From positions 3,876,001 to 3,940,000 of the forward strand of contig NZ_SOAU01000001.1 of assembly GCF_004364865.1 (NCBI RefSeq): a stretch of 64,000 nt of DNA. Reading direction: 5' to 3'. Below are positions 17,540 through 24,138 of this stretch, one piece after another. The notes under the pieces were generated by a model. The model was not told where the DNA came from. It ran no database searches and saw only the letters and a program-made list of their open reading frames with translations. The translations under genes were made by a program, and so were the position numbers. Source of the stretch: Ilumatobacter fluminis (GTDB lineage: Bacteria; Actinomycetota; Acidimicrobiia; Acidimicrobiales; Ilumatobacteraceae). Position 1 is the stretch's first letter, and every line of letters starts with the position of its first letter.

Positions 17540-17646
17540 CCCTACTGAGAATGGGTCCCACCCCGATCGCACGAAATCCCCGTGTGACGGACGCCCGACC
17601 GCGCCGAACCGGTCCGTGCGATGACTCGGATTCTCAGCTATTCTCA
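17540..17646. promoter_or_regulatory. Putative Zur operators in the znuA-zur control region
   Basis: TGAGAAT occurs at 17546-17552 towards znuA. Two direct copies of ATTCTCA lie at 17630-17636 and 17640-17646, ending five bases before the Fur-family start. The same heptamer lies upstream of the first COG0523 gene at 6842-6848. The spacing of 10 bp between the last two copies places them on one helix face. Autoregulation and znuA repression by Zur are inferred. Confidence 0.5.
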
Positions 17647-17651
17647 TTTGC

Positions 17652-18092
17652 GTGTCGGATCATCACACCATCGCTCGACGTCAGATGACCGCTGCGGGGC
17701 ACATGTACACCCGTGGCCGACAGGAACTCGTCGACCTCCTGACCGAGATCGGCGCCCCGGCGACGATGCCGATGCTGCTCGAGCGGGCGCCGAAGCTCGT
17801 GCAGAGTTCGCTGTACCGGAACCTCGCCGTCATGGAGGAAGCGGGCCTCGTCACCCGGCTCGACGTCGGCGACACGAAGTCGTACTACGAGCTGAGCGAA
17901 CTGGTCACCGACGACCACCATCACCACCTCGTCTGCAAGGACTGCAACTCGGTGGTCGACGTCAATCTGTCCGACCGTGCGGAACGCAGCATCGAGAAGT
18001 CGCTCGACTCGGCCGCCACCGAGGCCGGCTTCGAACTCGTCGATCACCGCATCGACCTGATCGGCACCTGCGCCGACTGCAAGACGGCCTGA
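17652..18092 (+). CDS. zur: Fur-family regulator, probably Zur
   Basis: The 146-residue protein has the Fur fold. A winged helix (about 20-85) contains the recognition helix region QSSLYRNLAVMEEAGLV, followed by a dimerisation domain with TDDHHHHLVCKDC (regulatory site His cluster plus CxxC) and a second CxxC near the end (GTCADC). Both CxxC pairs form the structural zinc site. Neighbouring zinc uptake and zinc-sparing genes identify it as Zur rather than Fur. The GTG at 17652 has no clear SD and follows the operators closely; ATG 17685 is a possible alternative start. Binding sites with the shared ATTCTCA motif lie in its own promoter. Confidence 0.85.
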   Translation: MSDHHTIARRQMTAAGHMYTRGRQELVDLLTEIGAPATMPMLLERAPKLVQSSLYRNLAVMEEAGLVTRLDVGDTKSYYELSELVTDDHHHHLVCKDCNSVVDVNLSDRAERSIEKSLDSAATEAGFELVDHRIDLIGTCADCKTA

Positions 18093-18193
18093 GCCGGGCG
18101 CACCACCTGATGCTCCAGGCACGGACCGAACCCGCGGCAACCCGAGCGTGTCGCCGGCACGGGTCCGCCACCTCGAAGGCGTGACACGGCGGA

Positions 18194-19258
18194 TCACTCG
18201 TTCGCGTAGAACCGATCCCGTTTGGTGTGCGCTGCGACCTGGTCGTGGACGAAGGTGAGCTTGTCGACCACCGCTCCCGCAGGCTCGAACGGGTAGACGG
18301 CCGGCGCGCCGACCGTCTCGGCGATGGCGTTCACCGCAGCGCTGATCGGTCGCCACGCATCGAGGATGTCGGCAAAGGGAAGTGTCGCGACCGCATCGGT
18401 GACCAGCATGCCAGCGCGATCCGCCGGCACGAGATCGTGGGCGGCTGCGGTGTCGACTGCGTCGACGATGTGCAGGTAGTGCGCGAACGTCTCCGCCCAA
18501 TCTTCGAGTGGGTGAGAGCTGGCATAGCCGGTCACGAACCGTGCTCGATCCCACGTGGACGATGCCCCCGCGTAGTAGGCATCGACCGCGACGCGGTAGT
18601 CGTCTCGCTCGTCGCCGAACAGCCGGCGGAACACACCGATGTCGTTGCTCTGACCGACGAGTCGGAGCCAGTAGTAATGACCGATCTCGTGTCGGAGATG
18701 ACCGATGACGGTTCGGAACTGCTCGCCCAACCGCCGCCGAAGGCCATCCCGATGACCGTCATCGGCCTCGGCGAGATCGAGTGTGACCAAGCCGTCGAGG
18801 TGGCCGGTGATCCCGCCTTCGCCCGGGAGGTACACGAGGTCGAACACCAACCCATCCGGCATCGACGCCGAGTCGATCTCGATGGGCAGGGCGAACTCGT
18901 CGAGTTGGTGGATGAGGCGGCGCTTCGCGGCTTCGACCGTGGCCCAGGCGGCGATCGCATCGGGCCGGCCGGTGTCCGGGCGTCCTCGCGTCAGCCGGCA
19001 CGAGCGACACCAGGTCTCTCCCGAATCCACGGGAAGCATCCAGTTGCAGCCCCAGGCTGCGTTGAGACAACGCCACATCGGGCGCTCGCTCCGGTCACCA
19101 GGCGCATCGAGATGGAACACAGACGGATCGGTCGACGCCTGGAGTACGCGAGGCCTCCGGTCCCCCGGGACGTATCCGACCGTGGCTCGACAGCCGGCAC
19201 ATTCATGCGCGTCGAACGCCAGCACCGCTTCGCAGCGGTCACAGTGGAAGACGCGCAT
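18194..19258 (-). CDS. Putative zinc metallopeptidase (Peptidase_Mx / DUF2248-like)
   Basis: The 354-residue protein opens with zinc-ribbon cysteines (CDRC at 6-9, CAGC at 20-23, later WRCLNAAWGCNW and CRSC at 84-87), then a gluzincin-like catalytic domain with RHEIGHYYW (His190/His194 region). The C-terminal half contains DDYRVAVDAYYAG and HPLEDWAETFAHYLHI, giving a plausible third ligand. This matches the putative zinc-binding metallopeptidase family of unknown substrate; no signal or membrane segment is visible. The ATG at 19258 overlaps by one base the stop of a 44-codon upstream frame, so translation is probably coupled to it. A structured RNA element precedes that frame. Confidence 0.82.
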   Translation of the reverse strand: MRVFHCDRCEAVLAFDAHECAGCRATVGYVPGDRRPRVLQASTDPSVFHLDAPGDRSERPMWRCLNAAWGCNWMLPVDSGETWCRSCRLTRGRPDTGRPDAIAAWATVEAAKRRLIHQLDEFALPIEIDSASMPDGLVFDLVYLPGEGGITGHLDGLVTLDLAEADDGHRDGLRRRLGEQFRTVIGHLRHEIGHYYWLRLVGQSNDIGVFRRLFGDERDDYRVAVDAYYAGASSTWDRARFVTGYASSHPLEDWAETFAHYLHIVDAVDTAAAHDLVPADRAGMLVTDAVATLPFADILDAWRPISAAVNAIAETVGAPAVYPFEPAGAVVDKLTFVHDQVAAHTKRDRFYANE

Positions 19259-19392
19259 CAGCGCACAGCCCGAACCGTGATCATCGTGCTCGCCGGCCGA
19301 CCTCGACGAGCACGACGTCGGCGTCCGGATCTCGATCCACCCCGTGCCTGTCGGCGGAAGTCGAGTGCTGAACAGGATGGGTGGTGATTCAT
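19258..19392 (-). CDS. Possible 44-residue upstream ORF coupled to the metallopeptidase gene
   Basis: A 44-codon frame (start MNHHPSCSALDF) has a strong SD (GAGGAG, six bases before ATG 19392). Its stop overlaps the metallopeptidase ATG by one base. The peptide is Arg-rich and resembles no family known to me. It lies 30 nt downstream of structured element copy 1, so the SD and start of this frame, not of the peptidase, would be the direct target of any control. It may be a coupling leader rather than a functional protein. Confidence 0.45.
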   Translation of the reverse strand: MNHHPSCSALDFRRQARGGSRSGRRRRARRGRPASTMITVRAVR

Positions 19393-19422
19393 GAACGCTC
19401 CTCGAACCTGTCGGCTCGGTCC

Positions 19423-19484
19423 GAGGCGTCGAGCCTGCACGGGGCGACAGCACTCTCGGCCGTCCTGCCCAAGCGAGGCGACTC
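19423..19484 (-). ncRNA. Structured leader element, copy 1 (unknown class)
   Basis: A 62-nt segment begins GAGTCGCC and ends GACGCCTC on the minus strand. It can form three small hairpins: GCCT/GGGC, CAG-AC/GU-CUG and AGGC/GCCT. It is nearly identical to copy 2, which points the opposite way. A TACGAT -10-like hexamer lies at 19500-19505 and an SD with ATG starts 30 nt downstream. I cannot assign it to a known riboswitch class. Confidence 0.65.
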
Positions 19485-19654
19485 ATCCCAAGGATGCCCA
19501 TCGTACCGCGCAAGGAGCGCCTCGGTCGTTCGAGTCCGGTCGGGTGGCTCGCGGGTCCGTCCGGGAAGACGACGGTTCGCACGACGCCGCCGGACCCGGC
19601 ATCCCGCCCGCGCCCGACGGATGTCGGCTCGTGATGGTACGGTCCGGGCGGGAC

Positions 19655-19716
19655 GAGTCGCCTCGTTTGGGCAGGACGGCCGAAAGTGCTGTCGCCCCGT
19701 GCAGGCCTGACGCCTT
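19655..19716 (+). ncRNA. Structured leader element, copy 2 (unknown class)
   Basis: This 62-nt copy on the plus strand begins GAGTCGCC and ends CGCCTT. It keeps the three hairpins of copy 1; the third reads AGGC-CTGAC-GCCT, conserving the stem while the loop changes. A TACGGT -10-like hexamer lies at 19638-19643. The SD GGGAGG and the GTG start of the hemolysin III-type gene lie 33 nt downstream. Confidence 0.65.
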
Positions 19717-19749
19717 GACCCGGACCACGAACGGTTCTGGGAGGTCAAC

Positions 19750-20433
19750 GTGGGCAGGGAGCAGGCAGGAGCGGTCGCCCGACCGCTGGACGACGCGCTG
19801 GGCACCTCTGCGCGTCCGACCTGGCGGGGCCGCCTCCACCTCGTTGCGCTGGTGTTCGCCGTTCCGCTGGTCACCGGTCTCGCCATTCAATCGGACGGTG
19901 GCCGCGCGCGAGCCGGTGTGATCATCTACGCCGTCGGGCTGTGCTCGACGCTCGCGGTCTCGACGACCTATCACCGATGGGTTCACACGGTTCGAGCGCG
20001 AGCGCGCTGGCGGCGACTCGACCATGCCACGATCTTTGCACTGATCGCCGGAACTTGTTCGGCGCTCGCACTCACCACACTGAACGCCGGTCGTGCGGTC
20101 GCGGTGTTGATCGCGATCTGGTTCGCCGCATCTGTCGGAGCAGTGCTCAAGCTCAGCCACTTCGAACGTGCCAGCCGACTCGGGCCGGTCGTCTACATCG
20201 CAATGGGATGGTCGGGCGTCGCGCTCGCGCCGGCGATCTGGCAGCGGGGCGGCACGCTCGCATTCGTCTGTTTCGTCGCCGGAGGACTCGTCTACACGGT
20301 GGGCGCCATCGGCTTCGCTCGCCGATGGCCGACGTTACGTCCGGCGACGTTCTCCTATCACGAGGTGTGGCACGCGTTCACGATCGCGGCGGCCGGACTG
20401 CACTTCGCGACGATCACCACCCTGTCCACCTGA
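19750..20433 (+). CDS. Hemolysin III/PAQR-type seven-helix membrane protein
   Basis: The 227-residue protein has seven hydrophobic segments and the conserved PAQR/hemolysin III metal ligands: STTYHRW (Ser71, His75), LDHATIF (Asp91, His92) and HEVWHAF (His204, His208). These residues form a zinc site at the membrane face in the superfamily. Bacterial members (TrhA/YqfA) are inner-membrane proteins linked to membrane-lipid homeostasis; true haemolysis is not implied. It starts at GTG 19750 with SD GGGAGG and is preceded by structured element copy 2, so it is probably a single transcription unit with its own leader. Confidence 0.85.
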   Translation: MGREQAGAVARPLDDALGTSARPTWRGRLHLVALVFAVPLVTGLAIQSDGGRARAGVIIYAVGLCSTLAVSTTYHRWVHTVRARARWRRLDHATIFALIAGTCSALALTTLNAGRAVAVLIAIWFAASVGAVLKLSHFERASRLGPVVYIAMGWSGVALAPAIWQRGGTLAFVCFVAGGLVYTVGAIGFARRWPTLRPATFSYHEVWHAFTIAAAGLHFATITTLST

Positions 20434-20450
20434 GACGCAGAAGCCCGATC

Positions 20451-20549
20451 ATGCACAAGCTCCGAACCGAGATCGCCCGCTCCGAGACAACCGCAGCTCC
20501 CCGCAGGACAGTCAGCGTTCGCAGCCCGGACCGAGGTGACGACGCATGA
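20451..20549 (+). CDS. Possible 32-residue small protein
   Basis: A 32-codon frame begins at ATG 20451, 17 bases after the hemolysin III-type gene, and its stop overlaps the next gene's ATG (ATGA at 20546). The peptide is basic and Thr/Ser-rich, with no family match. The overlap is the only argument for it, since stop/start overlaps are used throughout this window. Confidence 0.35.
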   Translation: MHKLRTEIARSETTAAPRRTVSVRSPDRGDDA

Positions 20550-20800
20550 TCCGGCGACGATGGAACGACCTTCGAGTGGGCCAGCACGTGCTCGTCCACG
20601 ACGACGACGACCCGGCCCTCTCCTTGGCAGCCGGCCAGGTCACCAACGTCGACCGGGCAACAGGTTCCAATGAGGTCACGATCCGCATCGCCCCCGTCAA
20701 CGGACCGGAACGGCTCGTTCGGCCCAGCCGGCTCGCCGTGCACTTCGACACTGGCGAGCCGGCCGAGCGATGCTGGCGCTGCGAGATGCGGTACCCGTAG
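20546..20800 (+). CDS. Conserved-looking small soluble protein, unknown function
   Basis: An 84-residue acidic protein contains RVGQHVLVHDDDDP and later LAAGQVTNVDRATGSNEVTIRI, which read like a small beta-barrel (KOW- or SH3-like), and ends with WRCEMRYP. I recognise no family. It overlaps a 32-codon upstream frame and is convergent with the gene at 20805. No membrane segment or signal is seen. Confidence 0.55.
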   Translation: MIRRRWNDLRVGQHVLVHDDDDPALSLAAGQVTNVDRATGSNEVTIRIAPVNGPERLVRPSRLAVHFDTGEPAERCWRCEMRYP

Positions 20801-20804
20801 CCGA

Positions 20805-21086
20805 TCAATCGACCGACTCGCGAGCAGCCTCGATCGCCGCACGCGGATCGCGATGTCCGGCATCCGGGTCGACGAGCGACGCGCTGAACAGGTTGATCGC
20901 CGCCAGACGTTGCGACGGCGTGAGGTCGGCATCCATGATCCGGTCGACCGAAGGCGCCAGGTAGCGAGACTCTTGCACGATGCGGTGAGCGACCTGCTCG
21001 ACCGGATCGAGATCCTCCGACGGCGAATCGCCGCTGTACCAACGAGTCGGCTTCGGCTTCTTGGTCCTCTTCTCGGAAGCGGCCAT
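20805..21086 (-). CDS. Small hydrophilic protein, unknown function
   Basis: The 93-residue protein starts at ATG 21086 behind a purine-rich SD (AGAGAGAGAA). A Lys-rich head (MAASEKRTKKPKPTRW) precedes a helical region with DPVEQVAHRIVQESRYLAPS and ADLTPSQRLAAINLFSASLVDP. I do not recognise it. A leader of about 360 nt upstream contains structured element copy 3 and a 13-codon frame, so expression may be controlled by that RNA. Confidence 0.6.
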   Translation of the reverse strand: MAASEKRTKKPKPTRWYSGDSPSEDLDPVEQVAHRIVQESRYLAPSVDRIMDADLTPSQRLAAINLFSASLVDPDAGHRDPRAAIEAARESVD

Positions 21087-21318
21087 TTCTCTCTCTTTTC
21101 TGTCGGGAGCACCGACGTGGTGCTCGACGCGTCTCGTCACGTCAAGCCAGACGGATCCGGCACGGGTTCGTCAGACGCTCGGGAATGGTCAGGTGCTGAA
21201 CGCCCCGGACCGCCGGCACGCCCTCGTCCAGGCTCGGCGGGTCGCCAGCCGAGGTCGGTGACCTGCTGCTCGTCAGCGTTCACGGCGCCGCGTTCGTGCG
21301 CGCTCGCGACCGGGACGG

Positions 21319-21360
21319 CTACTGATCGATCGCCCGATGAGGTTGTTGGGTTGTCGGCAT
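21319..21360 (-). CDS. Possible 13-residue leader peptide
   Basis: ATG 21360 with SD GAGGAAGGA opens a 13-codon frame (MPTTQQPHRAIDQ) ending at TAG 21319. It starts 29 nt downstream of structured element copy 3, the same distance at which copies 1 and 2 precede their first start codons. No other gene with an SD follows for more than 200 nt. It may be a leader peptide; its reality rests on the SD and the spacing. Confidence 0.35.
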   Translation of the reverse strand: MPTTQQPHRAIDQ

Positions 21361-21389
21361 CGCCGTCCTTCCTCGCGTGGAACTCGGAG

Positions 21390-21449
21390 GAGGCGTCGAG
21401 CCTGCACGGAGCACAGCCTCGACGGCCGGGCTGCCCAAGCGGGCGACTC
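21390..21449 (-). ncRNA. Structured leader element, copy 3 (unknown class)
   Basis: This 60-nt divergent copy begins GAGTCGCCC and ends GACGCCTC. Hairpin 1 is GCCC/GGGC here and GCCT/GGGC in copies 1-2. Hairpin 2 is CAGCC/GGCTG where the others have CAGGAC/GTGCTG, so both sides change while pairing is kept. Hairpin 3 (AGGC/GCCT) is unchanged. A TAAGTT -10-like hexamer lies at 21468-21473. Confidence 0.62.
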
Positions 21450-21580
21450 ACCCAAGGGAACCCACGAAACTTACCATGCGTGGTCGCGGGTCGCGTTCTG
21501 CGCGAGCAGAACCACGCTGTCGTCGGTGGGTCCGTGTCCCGGTCGTTACCGTCCCGCAGCGCCGGCGTGATCGAGCAGGG

Positions 21581-21653
21581 TGCCCCAGGCAGGGATCGAA
21601 CCTGCGACGCACGGTTTAGGAAACCGACGCTCTATCCACTGAGCTACTGGGGC
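21581..21653 (-). tRNA. tRNA-Arg(CCU)
   Basis: On the minus strand a 73-nt cloverleaf has acceptor stem GCCCCAG/CTGGGGC with discriminator A, a D-arm, anticodon loop TTCCTAA (anticodon CCU, reading AGG), and a T-arm with GGTTCGATCC. The 3' CCA is not encoded. No integrase or duplicated 3' end is seen nearby, so it shows no sign of use as an attachment site. Confidence 0.95.
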
Positions 21654-21741
21654 TGGGCCCCGTCGCCGGGGCGGCCACAGTGTACGAACGATCGGCGCCG
21701 TCAGTCGCGCCGCGAGGCGTGACGTAGTGTTCGAGCGTCCT

Positions 21742-23736
21742 ATGGCCGAGCACACGACACTCCTGCGCGACGACGAACTCCGCCCCGGTTGGCGGCAGAC
21801 GCTCGGACGCAGCGTCGTCGTCGTCATCGCCAACGCGCTCGCGCTGTGGCTGCTCGCGGCCTTCCTCGACGGCTTCGTCCTCGACGACCTCACCTCGACG
21901 CTGATCGCAGGTCTGGTCATCGGCCTCCTCAACGCGCTGGTGTGGCCGGCGCTGGCCTTCCTCGTGGTCCCCCTGTCGGTGCTGACACTCGGGATCGGGG
22001 CGATCGCCGTCAATGCGTTCGTCGTCGGGGTCGCGCTCGACCTCGTCCCCGGGACCCACGTCGACGACTTCTGGACCGCGCTCGTGATCACGATCGGCCT
22101 CACGATCGTGACGACGATCGTGTCGCGCCTCATGGCGATCGACGACGACGCCTGGTTCGACGAGCACATGGCCCACCGTGCGCGTCGTCGACGCAAGCAC
22201 GCCACCACGACCGAGGTGCCCGGCATCGTCTTCGTCCAGGTCGACGGCGTCGCCGAGGTCGTGCTGCGACGAGCCCTGGCCTCGGGTGACGCGCCGACGC
22301 TGCACTCGTGGCTCACCCGGGGCAGCCACGCGCTGACCTCGTGGGAGACCCAGTGGTCGTCCCAGACCGGCGTCTCCCAGTGCGGCATCCTTCACGGCTC
22401 GAACGACGGCATGCCCGCATTCCGTTGGGTCGAGCGATCGACCGGCACGCTGATGGTCTCGAATCGTCCGGCATCCGCCGCCGAGATCGAGCGGCGCCAC
22501 AGCGACGGCAACGGCCTGCTCGCCCACAACGGGTCGAGCTACGGCAATCTCTTCAGCGGCGACGCCGAGCGGGCCGTCCTCACCATGAGCGGCGCCGGTC
22601 GCATCAAGGAGGGCCGCATCGGTGCCGGGTACGGCCGCTACTTCGCCCGCCCGTCGAACGCCGTCCGCAGCCTCGTCGCCGCCGTGGTCGATTTCACACG
22701 CGACCGCCGAGCCGCCCGCGACCAACGCCGTCGCGACGTCCAGCCCCGCATCGAACGCAGCATCGTCGACTCGCTCCTCCGCGTGTTCACCACGGTGATC
22801 AGCCGCGACGTGTGCGTGAACGGCATCCTCGCCGACATGGCCGAGGGACGAGCGGCGATCTACGTCGACCTGCTCGGCTACGACGAGGTGTCGCACCACT
22901 CGGGCACCGAACGGGCCGACACCCTCGGCGTGCTGCGCGACATCGACCGCCAGATCGGCCGCATCGAGCGGGCGATCAGGTGGGCACCACGCCCGTACCA
23001 CATCGTGGTGCTGTCCGATCACGGCCAGACCCAGGGCGAGCCGTTCGCCCACAAGTACGGCGAGAGCCTCGAAGCAATGGTGTCCCGCCTCACCGGTCGC
23101 AGCACCGCCGTCGACCCCGACTCCGAAGCGGGCAAGACCGAGTCGACCGCGTGGTTTCGATCGGCCCGCGGCGACGACGATCACGAGCTGTCCGACGGAT
23201 CCGTCACCGTGCTCGGGTCGGGCGGCATCGGGCTCGTGTACCTCCCGGGCAAGGCACGCTGGACGCTCGAACAGATCGAGGAGCGCTACCCCGACCTCGT
23301 CGCCGAGCTCCAGGCCCATCCCGGCATCGGCTTCGTGCTCGTGAAGTCGTCGGCGCACGGCGCGGTCGTGCTCGGACCGACCGGTCGCCGATTCCTCGAC
23401 CGCCCCGCTGACGACCCGGGCGCCGTCGAGGGTGACGACCCGCTCGCCGCGTACGGACCGAGTGCGGTGCGTCAGGTGAGCGAGGTCGACGCCTACGAGC
23501 ACGTCGCCGACCTGATGATCAACTCGACGTACGACCCCGAGACCAACGAGCTGCCGGCGTTCGAGCACCAGGTCGGTTCGCACGGCGCCCTCGGCGGGCC
23601 GCAGACCCACCCGTTCGTGATGCACCCGGTCGAGCTCCCGATGGCCGACGACACCATCCACTCGGCCCCCGAACTCCACAAGGTCCTGAAGGGCTGGCTG
23701 GCCCACGTCGGCCAACCCGTCACCGTCCGACCCTGA
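21742..23736 (+). CDS. Holin-like four-helix membrane domain fused to a type I phosphodiesterase/alkaline phosphatase domain
   Basis: This 664-residue protein (ATG 21742; GTG 21727 would add five residues) has two parts. Residues ~25-130 contain four hydrophobic helices of the phage-holin-4/mycobacterial-4TM type, with SVVVVIANALALWLLAAFLDG and LLNALVWPALAFLVVPLSVLTLG. Residues ~155-640 form an alkaline-phosphatase-fold domain: VPGIVFVQVDGVAEVVLRRA (metal-binding Asp), TQWSSQTGVSQCGILHG (nucleophile region), YDEVSHHSG and VVLSDHGQTQGEPF (metal ligands). It is probably a membrane-anchored nucleotide or phosphodiester hydrolase. It stands alone, downstream of the tRNA. Confidence 0.82.
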   Translation: MAEHTTLLRDDELRPGWRQTLGRSVVVVIANALALWLLAAFLDGFVLDDLTSTLIAGLVIGLLNALVWPALAFLVVPLSVLTLGIGAIAVNAFVVGVALDLVPGTHVDDFWTALVITIGLTIVTTIVSRLMAIDDDAWFDEHMAHRARRRRKHATTTEVPGIVFVQVDGVAEVVLRRALASGDAPTLHSWLTRGSHALTSWETQWSSQTGVSQCGILHGSNDGMPAFRWVERSTGTLMVSNRPASAAEIERRHSDGNGLLAHNGSSYGNLFSGDAERAVLTMSGAGRIKEGRIGAGYGRYFARPSNAVRSLVAAVVDFTRDRRAARDQRRRDVQPRIERSIVDSLLRVFTTVISRDVCVNGILADMAEGRAAIYVDLLGYDEVSHHSGTERADTLGVLRDIDRQIGRIERAIRWAPRPYHIVVLSDHGQTQGEPFAHKYGESLEAMVSRLTGRSTAVDPDSEAGKTESTAWFRSARGDDDHELSDGSVTVLGSGGIGLVYLPGKARWTLEQIEERYPDLVAELQAHPGIGFVLVKSSAHGAVVLGPTGRRFLDRPADDPGAVEGDDPLAAYGPSAVRQVSEVDAYEHVADLMINSTYDPETNELPAFEHQVGSHGALGGPQTHPFVMHPVELPMADDTIHSAPELHKVLKGWLAHVGQPVTVRP

Positions 23737-23763
23737 CCGTCGAGGCCGGTCGCGACCGGTGCG

Positions 23764-24138
23764 TCAGATGACTTCGGAGGTGGTGGGCCAGTCGTCGTTC
23801 GGGTGGGGCGGGCCGTCGTCGTGTTCGTGGCGCCGGAGCATCCACCATGCCGCCACGGCGATCAGCACGAGCGCCGCGATGATGCCGATCCATGTGATCG
23901 TGGTCGCGTCGGCCGAACCCGTGCCGTCGACGCCGATCAACCCGCCGGGCGCCGTGGTGTCGACCGGCACCGTCGTGTCGGGTGTCGTCGGTGGCGAGGT
24001 GTCGACCGGCTGGGTCGTGGCGGTCGACGCGACCGTCTCGTCGGGGGCCGTGGCGACACCGACCGCCGGGTTGATGACCAGCAGTACCGCCGCCGCCATG
24101 GCCGCCGAAGCCGCCCGTCGAACCCGTTGATCACCCAT
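23764..24138 (-). CDS. Small secreted/membrane protein with Thr/Pro linker
   Basis: The 124-residue protein has an N-terminal signal (AAVLLVINPAVGVATA), a Thr/Pro-rich stretch and one C-terminal membrane helix (ITWIGIIAALVLIAVAAWWML), then a His/Asp/Pro-rich cytoplasmic tail. I start it at ATG 24138, nine bases from AGGAGG, rather than the ATG at 24147 that touches the SD. It overlaps the SulP gene stop by eight bases and is probably co-translated with it. Function unknown; it could be a small partner of the transporter. Confidence 0.65.
   Translation of the reverse strand: MGDQRVRRAASAAMAAAVLLVINPAVGVATAPDETVASTATTQPVDTSPPTTPDTTVPVDTTAPGGLIGVDGTGSADATTITWIGIIAALVLIAVAAWWMLRRHEHDDGPPHPNDDWPTTSEVI

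Noticed and set aside
19423-19716. Inverted copies 1 and 2 as terminal repeats of an insertion sequence
   Set aside because: The ~170 bp between them encodes no transposase, no target-site duplication is evident, and a third copy occurs 1.7 kb away at a similar distance from a start codon.
21137-21451. 104-codon minus-strand frame between the tRNA and the small unknown gene
   Set aside because: It runs through structured element copy 3 and lacks an SD at its start; the RNA element explains the conservation better.
21581-21653. tRNA-Arg as an integration site for a genomic island
   Set aside because: No integrase, no repeated tRNA 3' end and no compositional break are seen on either side.
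21616-23715. 699-codon minus-strand frame opposite the phosphodiesterase gene
   Set aside because: Its composition is low-complexity Val/Asp/Gly/Arg and it overlaps the tRNA; it is a third-position GC artefact.
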